Source: CAJQQY01 sp964352225
GTDB taxonomy: Bacteria; Bacteroidota; Bacteroidia; Chitinophagales; Saprospiraceae
DNA: 14,684 nt
NCBI GenBank assembly: GCA_964352225.1
Contig: CAYGRM010000157.1
Location: 1-14,684, forward strand
Direction: 5' to 3'
Below are positions 1 to 5,404 of the stretch, piece after piece. Position numbers and translations under genes: made by a program. The first letter of the stretch is position 1; the number at the start of each line of letters is the position of its first letter. The notes below the pieces were generated by a model. That model made no database searches and was not told the DNA's origin. It worked only from the letters and a program-made list of their open reading frames with translations.

Positions 1-175
1 TGATGTCGGTATTTCGAATTTTATCAAAAGCTGCTGGTGGCGTGACTATATCAGGCTGACCGATGTTGAGATGAAACACTTTTTTCCCGTCTGCTTTTGC
101 TTGGTCTGAAAAAGGCGTTAATTTTCTAATCGGAGAAGAGTAGGCATGAGCGACTCTTTTTGATATTTTAGGCAT
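1..175 (-). CDS. Pyridoxal-phosphate aminotransferase, class I/II (N-terminal 58 residues only)
   Basis: The reverse strand opens with ATG at 175 and stays open to the window edge, giving 58 residues. They begin MPKISKRVAHAYSSPIRKL and continue with an LNIGQPD motif at residues 36-42, followed by TPPAAF. This is the usual N-terminal arm of fold-type I aspartate/aromatic aminotransferases, where the xxGxPD segment lines the substrate carboxylate pocket. The family transfers amino groups between amino acids and 2-oxo acids in the cytoplasm using pyridoxal phosphate. The lysine that binds the cofactor lies outside the window, so the exact substrate cannot be told. It is divergent from the DUF177 gene, with 248 bp between the two starts. 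The start is supported by the family pattern of a short leader before the GQPD motif; no other in-frame ATG lies before that motif. Confidence 0.85.
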   Translation of the reverse strand, partial: MPKISKRVAHAYSSPIRKLTPFSDQAKADGKKVFHLNIGQPDIVTPPAAFDKIRNTDI

Positions 176-237
176 AATTTATTATTTGAAATGGAACTTG
201 TATTCTAAATGAGTAGTTGGTCATTTTGAAAAAAATG

Positions 238-245
238 CAAAACTA
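238..245 (-). promoter_or_regulatory. Weak candidate -7 element for the aminotransferase gene
   Basis: The reverse strand reads TAGTTTTG, which fits the Bacteroidota -7 consensus TAnnTTTG, 62 bp upstream of the aminotransferase ATG. No good -33 TTTG lies 19-21 bp further upstream, so this could be chance in AT-rich DNA. Apart from this site and the DUF177 promoter, I see nothing else clear in the 248-bp divergent gap. Confidence 0.25.
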
Positions 246-354
246 TAAGTTTTCGTATTGATTATTAACGATAACGAGGTGATTTTGCTTCAAAATAGTA
301 GGTTTTCTACGTTTTTTTCTGAAAGTTTTTTTTCGAAAATCAATGAATTAAATC

Positions 355-391
355 TTTCCTATTTTTATCAAAAAAGTATATCTTTGCACCT
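355..391 (+). promoter_or_regulatory. Bacteroidota-type promoter of the DUF177-rpmF unit
   Basis: TATCTTTG at 379-386 matches the -7 consensus TAnnTTTG. TTTC at 355-358, 20 bp upstream, is a one-mismatch -33 element. Transcription would begin around 391-394, leaving a leader of about 30 nt before the ATG at 424. The segment TTTTTATCAAAAAAGTAT (362-379) followed by TTTGCACCT (383-391) recurs almost unchanged in front of metK. Confidence 0.7.
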
Positions 392-423
392 CGAAATTTG
401 AAACTGATATATTTTCAAGTGAT

Positions 424-969
424 ATGAACCATTTACGTCAATTTACTATTCCAATTCTAGGTTTAAAAGTTGGAATTCATGAATACAATTTTTCGATTGG
501 CGATGAGTTCTTTTCACATTTTGAAGAATCACCCATTGAACATGGAACTTTTGAAGTAAAGTTATTAATTGATCTTCGGGAAGAAATGTTGGTGCTGAAT
601 TTTGATTTTGAAGGAAGTATCAAAACAGATTGTGATCGATGTTTGGTTCCAATTAATTTGCCAATCGAAGGAAATGAAGATTTGATTGTGAAATATGCGG
701 AGGAAGCAGATGATGAAATTGACATAGTGTACATTGAGCGTGGATCGGCCGAATTGAATGTGGCTACATATATATATGAATACATTTGTTTAGCGATGCC
801 GGTGACGAATATTTATAATTGTGAAGATGAACTTGAAAATGTATGCGATCTGAAGATGTTGGAATATTTAGAAAAAAAGCCAACCGAGGAACCATTAGAA
901 AAGGAAAAAGAAAAAGATGAATCTTCGAATTCTCCCTGGGATGAATTGAGGAATTTTAATAAAAATTAA
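424..969 (+). CDS. DUF177 / YceD family protein
   Basis: This 181-residue cytoplasmic protein belongs to the DUF177 (YceD) family, which is typically encoded directly before rpmF and is linked to 23S rRNA and large-subunit accumulation. Visible features are a CxxC pair at residues 70 and 73 (CDRC), a second pair at 133 and 141, and a strand-rich N-terminal half (MNHLRQFTIPILGLKVG). A charged linker rich in Glu and Lys (about 150-167) is followed by the conserved-type terminal motif SPWDELRNF. The four cysteines could bind a metal, but this is inference. The gene lies 72 bp before rpmF with no terminator between, so the two are probably cotranscribed from the promoter at 355-391. There is no Shine-Dalgarno sequence; the first ATG after the promoter fits the family start. 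Confidence 0.88.
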   Translation: MNHLRQFTIPILGLKVGIHEYNFSIGDEFFSHFEESPIEHGTFEVKLLIDLREEMLVLNFDFEGSIKTDCDRCLVPINLPIEGNEDLIVKYAEEADDEIDIVYIERGSAELNVATYIYEYICLAMPVTNIYNCEDELENVCDLKMLEYLEKKPTEEPLEKEKEKDESSNSPWDELRNFNKN

Positions 970-1041
970 TTTTTGAATAATAATAAATTGTGAATTGCCT
1001 TTTTGAAAAAAAGCGAGGATCAAAAACTAAATAAATAAATT

Positions 1042-1233
1042 ATGGCACATCCAAAGAGTCGTATCTCCAAAATGCGTAAGCATAAAAGAAGAACTCACTT
1101 AGGCGCAGCAATGCCAACTATTGCTACTGATAAAACTACAGGCGAAGCACACATTTATCACCGTGCTCATTGGGTAGATGGAAACATGTACTACAAAGGG
1201 AAACTTGTAATTCAAGCAGCGGACGAAGAGTAG
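1042..1233 (+). CDS. rpmF: 50S ribosomal protein L32, zinc-free form
   Basis: This 63-residue basic protein starts MAHPKSRISKMRKHKRRTH, the typical L32 N-terminus, and ends with the GxxYYKGKLVI segment of the family. L32 is a component of the large ribosomal subunit. Many L32 proteins carry a four-cysteine zinc ribbon. Here there is no cysteine at all: the positions around ATDKTTGEAHIYHRAHW carry other residues, so this is a C-minus version. Flavobacteria-like relatives are known to have lost zinc ligands in L32. The gene follows DUF177 at 72 bp, the usual pairing, and is followed by a GC-rich hairpin. No second rpmF copy is visible in the window. Confidence 0.97.
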   Translation: MAHPKSRISKMRKHKRRTHLGAAMPTIATDKTTGEAHIYHRAHWVDGNMYYKGKLVIQAADEE

Positions 1234-1259
1234 CATTTTGTGCACTTAAAGAAAAGTTA

Positions 1260-1298
1260 CAAAGCTCCCATCCCATTTTTTCGGGGTGTGGGGCTTTG
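1260..1298 (+). terminator. Terminator-like hairpin after rpmF
   Basis: CAAAGCTCCCATCCC at the left pairs with GGGGTGTGGGGCTTTG at the right across a short T-rich loop. It is GC-rich, lies 27 bp after the L32 stop, and would form a strong stem with one or two G-U or mismatched pairs. A clean U-run does not follow (CTGTTTAAATACTTTTG), so termination may be incomplete. The downstream string TACTTTTG (1308-1315) fits the -7 consensus and could serve ridA, but no -33 element is evident. Confidence 0.6.
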
Positions 1299-1344
1299 CT
1301 GTTTAAATACTTTTGAATAAAAATGAATAACCAATATCGAATAA

Positions 1345-1422
1345 TGAATGTCCAATATCCAACTAGAGTTACATAGAAATCAGTTGGATATTGGATATTC
1401 CATGTTGAGTGTTGGACATTCA
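1345..1422. repeat. Palindromic intergenic repeat upstream of ridA
   Basis: GAATGTCCAATATCCAACT at 1346-1364 is repeated in inverse at 1382-1400 with 18 of 19 positions matching and a 17-nt spacer. A second inverse copy of TGAATGTCCAA (1345-1355) is TTGGACATTCA at 1412-1422, so the left arm can pair with either right arm. Within the arms the word TTGGATA is repeated in tandem. The block fills the gap between the rpmF terminator and ridA. It has no coding sense and looks like a dispersed repeat, although only a genome search would show other copies. Confidence 0.75.
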
Positions 1423-1440
1423 AAAATCTAGAGATCAATA

Positions 1441-1824
1441 ATGAAAAAAATACACAACTCAACCAACGCACCTTCACCAGTAGGGCCATATAATCATTCA
1501 ACTATTCATAATGGAGTAATGTATATGAGTGGTCAAATTGCTCTCGATCCAATAACAGGTGAATTGGTGCAAGATTCTATCGAAGCCGAAACGCATCAAG
1601 TGATGAAAAATATCAAAGCAATTTTGACAGATGCAGGATTGACTTTTGAAAATATTTTAAAAGCAAGTGTTTTTGTTGCAGACATGAATATGTATTCGCG
1701 AATCAATGCAGTTTATGCGGAGTATTTTGATGAAGCAACAGCACCCGCAAGAGAGTTAGTGGAAGTGGCGAATTTACCTAAGTTTGTAAATATTGAGATT
1801 TCAGTAATTGTAGCGGTAGATTAG
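1441..1824 (+). CDS. ridA: RidA family enamine/imine deaminase (YjgF/UK114)
   Basis: This 127-residue protein has the full RidA layout. It has NAPSPVGPYNHS at the N-terminus, MSGQIALDP at about 29-37, then PARELVEV with Arg104 and VNIEI with Glu119. Arg104 and Glu119 align with the arginine and glutamate that bind and act on substrate in RidA enzymes. RidA hydrolyses reactive 2-aminoacrylate-type enamines/imines released by PLP enzymes, forming 2-oxo acids and ammonia and so protecting PLP enzymes from damage. It works as a cytoplasmic homotrimer. Its length equals the family norm and the ATG at 1441 matches the usual start. It is preceded by a palindromic repeat and followed by another, then trpS 68 bp downstream on the same strand. 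Close paralogues in other RidA subgroups differ mainly in the same pocket, so physiological substrate is inferred. Confidence 0.93.
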   Translation: MKKIHNSTNAPSPVGPYNHSTIHNGVMYMSGQIALDPITGELVQDSIEAETHQVMKNIKAILTDAGLTFENILKASVFVADMNMYSRINAVYAEYFDEATAPARELVEVANLPKFVNIEISVIVAVD

Positions 1825-1834
1825 TATTAGTTAA

Positions 1835-1888
1835 TTGGTTATTAAGTTATTGGGTTAATAACCTATAACTTAATAACCCAATAACCAA
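1835..1888. repeat. Palindrome built from tandem GTTATT words, between ridA and trpS
   Basis: The element runs from TTGGTTATTAAGTTATTGGG to TAATAACCCAATAACCAA. Both ends are the inverse of each other, and both arms are made of octamers of the form NNGTTATT with varying first two bases (GG, AA, GG on one arm; GG, GG, AA on the other). It ends only 4 bp before the trpS ATG, so the trpS leader would be almost wholly this hairpin if transcribed from upstream. Confidence 0.75.
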
Positions 1889-1892
1889 AATT

Positions 1893-2903
1893 ATGGAAAA
1901 TAAAAAACGAATTCTATCCTGTATTCAACCAACTGGTGATATGCACTTTGGTAACTACTTTGGGGCGGTTAAGAACTGGGTAGATTTGCAAGAAACCTAT
2001 GATTGTTTTTATGGGGTGGTAGATTATCATGCGATGACGATGCCTTACGATCCGAAGAAATTGAGAAATGCCACTTGGGAGTTGATTTTTAATTTGATGG
2101 CAACGGGCGTGAAAGCGGATAATCTTTTTATCCAATCTTTAGTACCTGAACATGCGGAGTTGTGTTGGATTTTTAATTGCTTCACTTCTTATGGAATGTT
2201 GCAGAGAATGACTCAGTTCAAAGATAAAAGTCAACAAAGTAAGGAGAAAGCGGACGACTTTATTTCTGCGGGTTTGTTGGATTATCCAGTTTTGCAGGCA
2301 GCAGATATTTTGATTTATCGGGCAGATTATGTACCGATTGGAAAAGACCAAGTGCAACATTTAGAGCTGACTAGAAATATCGCCCAACGATTTAATCATC
2401 AAATGGGAAAAGAATATTTCGTGATGCCGGAACCTTTGTTTACAGAAGTTCCAAAAGTACAATCGACTGCCGATCCCTCTCGGAAAATGAGTAAGAGTGC
2501 TGGTGAAAAACATTTTATAAATGTCTTTGGCGAAGAGGCTAGAATTAGAAAGCAAATCAAATCTGCGGTAACCGATACCGGTGAAGTCAAAGAAGGAGAA
2601 ATGAGTGCGGGAGTTGCTAATTTATTTAGTTTATTAAAAGCGAGTGGGCGAATTGATGCGCACACTTCTTTAATGGATGATTATAATGCTGGAGGATTAA
2701 AGTATTCTGATTTGAAAGAAGCGGTAGCTGATGGGCTGGTGGCGATTAGCAAAGATTTTAGAGAGCGAAAAGCGGAGATCGTTGAGAATAGAAAAGAGAT
2801 GAAAAATCAAATTAAACAGTCTTCTTTTGAAATTAGAAAAACAGCGCAGCAGACGGTTAAGGATGTGAAGGAGTTGGCTGGGTTGTCGAATGTTAGGTTT
2901 TAA
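1893..2903 (+). CDS. trpS: Tryptophan--tRNA ligase
   Basis: This 336-residue class Ic aminoacyl-tRNA synthetase charges tRNA(Trp) with tryptophan using ATP in the cytoplasm. The N-terminus reads IQPTGDMHFGNYFGA, with the HIGH-type signature H18-F-G-N21. The second ATP-binding signature is KMSKS at residues 198-202, preceded by TADPSR. QAADILIYRADYVPIGKDQVQHLELTR (with its segments in the usual order) is the tryptophan/adenylate pocket region of bacterial TrpS. The length agrees with bacterial TrpS. The last two bases of the TAA stop are also the first two bases of a 244-bp inverted-repeat element, so that element abuts or has replaced the original end of the gene. No promoter is apparent in the 68 bp upstream, which suggests readthrough from ridA. 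Confidence 0.97.
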   Translation: MENKKRILSCIQPTGDMHFGNYFGAVKNWVDLQETYDCFYGVVDYHAMTMPYDPKKLRNATWELIFNLMATGVKADNLFIQSLVPEHAELCWIFNCFTSYGMLQRMTQFKDKSQQSKEKADDFISAGLLDYPVLQAADILIYRADYVPIGKDQVQHLELTRNIAQRFNHQMGKEYFVMPEPLFTEVPKVQSTADPSRKMSKSAGEKHFINVFGEEARIRKQIKSAVTDTGEVKEGEMSAGVANLFSLLKASGRIDAHTSLMDDYNAGGLKYSDLKEAVADGLVAISKDFRERKAEIVENRKEMKNQIKQSSFEIRKTAQQTVKDVKELAGLSNVRF

Positions 2904-3145
2904 CCCCCGACCCCTAAAGGGGAGTTTTGGGTTTCCTTTCAATTTTAGATTAGACTTTCATTCTTTTAAAGTTTACTATTAATTTGACTTTAGGGAATTT
3001 GTTTTGGGTTCTAAATGAAATCATCTAGAACCTTGTTTTGACTTTTTTTATAAAAAAATAAATCCCTAAAATCTCAAACGGCTAAAAGTGGAGTGAAATT
3101 TCCTTTAAAAGGAAAGCTAAAACTCCCCTTTAGGGGTCGGGGGTT
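2902..3145. repeat. 244-bp nested inverted-repeat element (MITE-like)
   Basis: The 38-bp ends, 2902-2939 and 3108-3145, are inverse copies with two mismatches. The first 27 bp, from AACCCCCGACCCC to GGGGAGTTTT, are perfect. Each end itself contains the palindrome CCCCTAAAGGGG. Inside lie further pairs: TTTAGGGA (from about 2990) with TCCCTAAA (from about 3062), and GGTTCTA (3007-3013) with TAGAACC (3026-3032). The whole segment can therefore fold into one long hairpin. No open reading frame or transposase is inside. The flanks carry TTAGGTTT on the left (2893-2900) and TTAGGGTTT on the right (3147-3155), a weak possible target duplication. It could be a non-autonomous mobile element or a dispersed palindromic repeat. 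Confidence 0.75.
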
Positions 3146-3162
3146 TTTAGGGTTTGAGTATT

Positions 3163-3774
3163 ATGAAAATAATTTGCATCGGACGAAATTACAAAGACCA
3201 CGCTGAGGAACTCAACAATCCAGTTCCTTCCAAGCCTCTTATTTTTATGAAGCCACCTTCGGCTTTATTGGTAAAAAATAAACCCATGTACATTCCTGAT
3301 TTTACAAAAAACTTACACTACGAAGCGGAGATTGTTTTGAAGGTTTGTAAAAATGGAAAACATGTCCAACCTGCTTTTGCAAAAAAATATTACAAAGAAA
3401 TTGCTTTTGGAATTGACTTCACCGCACGTGACCTGCAAGATCAATGTAAAGCAAAAGGACATCCTTGGGAGATAGCTAAAGGATTCGATAATTCGGCTGC
3501 CTTAAGTGAATTTATTTCTTTGGAAAAAGTAAATAAGGAGGAAGGGATTAAATTTCAAATGAAAAAAAATGGAGAAGTAGTGCAAGATGGAAATACGAAG
3601 GATTTGATTTTTGATTTTGATTATTTGATTTGTTATGTTTCCAAATTTTTCAAATTACAAATGGGAGATTTTATTTATACCGGCACTCCAGCAGGAGTTG
3701 GGCCCGTTCAAATTGGGGATAAATTGGAAGGATTTATAGAAGGGAAAAAGTTAATGGATTGCCAAATTCGTTAG
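3163..3774 (+). CDS. Fumarylacetoacetate hydrolase family protein, FAHD1/YcgM-like
   Basis: From the ATG at 3163 the product is 203 residues, MKIICIGRNYKDHAEELNNP onward. A TTG nine bases earlier is in frame, but ATG-KIICIGRNY is the usual start of this family. Metal ligands are Glu54 and Glu56 in HYEAEIVLK and Asp85 in GIDFTARDLQ. The 29-residue spacing from second Glu to Asp, together with TARDLQDQCKAKGHPWEIAKGFD, matches the FAHD1 (acylpyruvase / oxaloacetate decarboxylase) group. The C-terminus has the TGTPAGVGPVQIGD loop typical of the fold. It likely cleaves C-C bonds of acylpyruvates or decarboxylates oxaloacetate with Mg or Mn, in the cytoplasm; the true substrate cannot be read from sequence. 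The gene starts 17 bp after the inverted-repeat element, leaving no room for its own promoter outside that element. Confidence 0.92.
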   Translation: MKIICIGRNYKDHAEELNNPVPSKPLIFMKPPSALLVKNKPMYIPDFTKNLHYEAEIVLKVCKNGKHVQPAFAKKYYKEIAFGIDFTARDLQDQCKAKGHPWEIAKGFDNSAALSEFISLEKVNKEEGIKFQMKKNGEVVQDGNTKDLIFDFDYLICYVSKFFKLQMGDFIYTGTPAGVGPVQIGDKLEGFIEGKKLMDCQIR

Positions 3775-3808
3775 GCGTAAAGGTTAATGAAAAGTTATTT
3801 TTTTCACT

Positions 3809-3846
3809 TCTGTTTTTATTAAAAAAGTATTCCTATTTTTGCACCT
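3809..3846 (+). promoter_or_regulatory. Bacteroidota-type promoter of metK
   Basis: TATTTTTG at 3834-3841 is a full match to the -7 consensus TAnnTTTG. TCTG at 3809-3812, 21 bp upstream, is a one-mismatch -33 element. The block TTTTTATTAAAAAAGTAT (3813-3830) plus TTTGCACCT (3838-3846) repeats the promoter before DUF177, with four extra bases between the two parts. Transcription would start near 3846-3849, giving a leader of almost 90 nt. Confidence 0.75.
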
Positions 3847-3905
3847 GATTTTGAGAAATCACGTTTCAAAATCTTTACCGAAACTAAAGCCCTGTGACAG
3901 AAGGG
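3847..3905 (+). promoter_or_regulatory. Structured 5' leader of metK, possible cis-regulatory RNA
   Basis: Four pairings fall in the leader: GATTT/AAATC (3847-3851 with 3856-3860, TGAG loop), GTTTC/GAAAC (3863-3867 with 3880-3884), CTTTA/TAAAG (3873-3877 with 3885-3889), and CCCT/AGGG (3890-3893 with 3902-3905). The second and third interleave, so they are either alternative folds or part of a pseudoknot. The hairpin loop ends in TACC, which could also pair with GGTG at 3904-3907, an arrangement like H-type SAM-II riboswitches. The conserved SAM-II core bases are not clearly present, so the class is unassigned. Position before a SAM synthase gene makes feedback control plausible, but this is inference. 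Confidence 0.35.
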
Positions 3906-3936
3906 TGTATTTATAAACCACAATTTAAATTTAATT

Positions 3937-5193
3937 ATGCCATATTTATTTACTTCTGAATCTGTTTCTGAAGGACATCCGGACAAAGTTGCAGATCAAA
4001 TTTCAGATGCTTTAGTGGATCACTTTATCGCATTTGATCCTTCGTCAAAAATCGCTTGCGAAACGTTAGTTACGACTGGACAAGTTGTATTGGCTGGTGA
4101 GGTGAAAACGAAAACTTACCTTGATGTTCAGAGTATTGCAAGAGAGGTAATCAAACGAATTGGTTACACCAAATCAGAGTATATGTTTGAAGCAAACTCT
4201 TGTGGAGTTTTCTCTTCGATTCATGAACAATCACCTGACATCAACCAAGGTGTAGAAAGAAAAAAAGCAGAAGATCAAGGTGCCGGTGATCAAGGAATGA
4301 TGTTCGGGTATGCTACATCTGAAACGGATAATTATATGCCTTTGGCGCTGGATTTATCGCATAAAATTTTACAAGTTTTAGCTGAGATTAGAAAAGGAGG
4401 AAAGCAAATGAAATACTTGCGACCTGATTCTAAATCACAAGTAACTATCGAATATTCTGATGATAATCAACCGATCAGAATTGATTCAATCGTAGTTTCA
4501 ACTCAACATGATGACTTCGATGCTGATGCAAAAATGTTAGCTCAAATCAAAAGTGATGTCATCAAAATTGTGATTCCTAAAGTAAAGGCACAATGCAATG
4601 CAAGCACTAAAAAATTGTTCAATGATAAAATTACTTACCATGTAAATCCAACTGGAAAATTCGTCATCGGAGGACCACACGGAGATACTGGTTTGACTGG
4701 AAGAAAAATTATCGTAGATACTTACGGTGGAAAAGGGGCTCACGGTGGAGGTGCATTCTCAGGAAAGGATCCTTCAAAAGTGGATCGTTCAGCTGCTTAT
4801 GCCACTCGACACATTGCAAAAAATTTAGTGGCTGCTGGAGTTTGTGATGAAATTTTAGTGCAAGTATCCTATGCAATTGGAGTAGCCAAGCCAACTAATA
4901 TTTATGTAAATACTAATGGTTCTGCAAAAGTGGAAATGTCTGATAGTAAAATTGCAGCTGTGATTGAAAAGATATTTGACATGCGTCCTTATCATATTGA
5001 AAAACGATTGAAATTAAGAACGCCAATCTATTCTGAAACTGCGGCTTATGGTCACATGGGAAGAACTCCTGAAAAGAAAAAAGTTACTTTTACTGATGGT
5101 TCTGGAAAAACTAAAACCATGAATGTAGAGACTTTTACTTGGGAAAAATTAGACTACGTGAAAAAAGTGAAAAAAGCATTTGGCTTGAAGTAA
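3937..5193 (+). CDS. metK: S-adenosylmethionine synthase (methionine adenosyltransferase)
   Basis: This 418-residue enzyme makes S-adenosylmethionine from methionine and ATP in the cytoplasm, supplying methyl groups to the cell. The N-terminus MPYLFTSESVSEGHPDKVAD carries the catalytic HPDK at 14-17. GAGDQG at residues 115-120 is the first family signature, and GGGAFSGKDPSKVDRS at 270-285 is the second, a glycine-rich loop with the metal- and phosphate-binding Asp and Lys residues. It is longer than the 384-residue E. coli enzyme, as is usual in Bacteroidota, mainly by insertions in the middle and near the C-terminus (GKTKTMNVETFTWEKLD). It has its own promoter at 3809-3846 and a leader of about 90 nt that may be structured. 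It ends at a long inverted repeat containing a terminator, facing a convergent gene. Confidence 0.98.
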   Translation: MPYLFTSESVSEGHPDKVADQISDALVDHFIAFDPSSKIACETLVTTGQVVLAGEVKTKTYLDVQSIAREVIKRIGYTKSEYMFEANSCGVFSSIHEQSPDINQGVERKKAEDQGAGDQGMMFGYATSETDNYMPLALDLSHKILQVLAEIRKGGKQMKYLRPDSKSQVTIEYSDDNQPIRIDSIVVSTQHDDFDADAKMLAQIKSDVIKIVIPKVKAQCNASTKKLFNDKITYHVNPTGKFVIGGPHGDTGLTGRKIIVDTYGGKGAHGGGAFSGKDPSKVDRSAAYATRHIAKNLVAAGVCDEILVQVSYAIGVAKPTNIYVNTNGSAKVEMSDSKIAAVIEKIFDMRPYHIEKRLKLRTPIYSETAAYGHMGRTPEKKKVTFTDGSGKTKTMNVETFTWEKLDYVKKVKKAFGLK

Positions 5194-5194
5194 T

Positions 5195-5404
5195 ACTGTA
5201 GCGGCTAACTTTTGTCCGTATGGAAGTTTACCACCAGAAAGGAGCACGGCGACTTTTTGTATAAAAAAAAGAAAACCCGAATGGATTAAGTTCCTTTCGG
5301 GTTTTTCTTTTTGGAATTGGAAATGTTTTGTTTTTTTCAAAAAGTTGCTGCGCTCCTTTTTGGCTGCCGACTTCCATACGGACAAAAAAGTCAGTAGCTA
5401 CTGC
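5195..5404. repeat. 210-bp nested inverted-repeat element between convergent genes
   Basis: Successive pairs nest around a central terminator: GTAGC 5198-5202 with GCTAC 5397-5401; TTTTGTCCGTATGGAAGT 5210-5227 with its exact inverse at 5370-5387; AAAGGAGC 5238-5245 with 5352-5359; ACTTTTTG 5252-5259 with 5338-5345; then the stem at 5272-5305. The whole gap between metK and the T9SS protein gene is thus one long imperfect hairpin. The right edge contains the stop codon of the minus-strand gene (CTA at 5398-5400), inside the perfect palindrome CAGTAGCTACTG at 5392-5403. No reading frame of note is inside. Confidence 0.8.
5272..5305. terminator. Bidirectional intrinsic terminator between metK and the T9SS gene
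   Basis: AAAACCCGAA at 5272-5281 pairs perfectly with TTCGGGTTTT at 5296-5305 over a 14-nt loop. On + it is followed by TCTTTTT. On - it is followed by CTTTTTTTTAT. It therefore suits both convergent transcripts. Confidence 0.85.

Noticed and set aside
1136..1501. Minus-strand open frame covering the end of rpmF, the palindromic repeat and the start of ridA
   Set aside because: It is antisense to two certain genes, its middle is repeat sequence, and the product has no recognisable features.
2940..3107. Possible small gene or transposase remnant inside the 244-bp element
   Set aside because: No reading frame of useful length or recognisable motif; the interior is AT-rich with further inverted pairs.
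3154..3165. TTG at 3154 as the start of the FAH family gene
   Set aside because: The ATG nine bases later gives MKIICIGRNY, the usual family start; the extra three residues are not family-like.
3863..3889. Full H-type pseudoknot from GTTTC/GAAAC plus CTTTA/TAAAG, called outright as SAM-II
   Set aside because: The connecting loop between the two 3' strands has zero length, too short to span a 5-bp stem, and conserved SAM-II bases are not clear. Kept only as a candidate with alternative pairings.
4537..4894. Minus-strand open frames inside metK
   Set aside because: They are antisense to a highly conserved gene and have no protein-like features.
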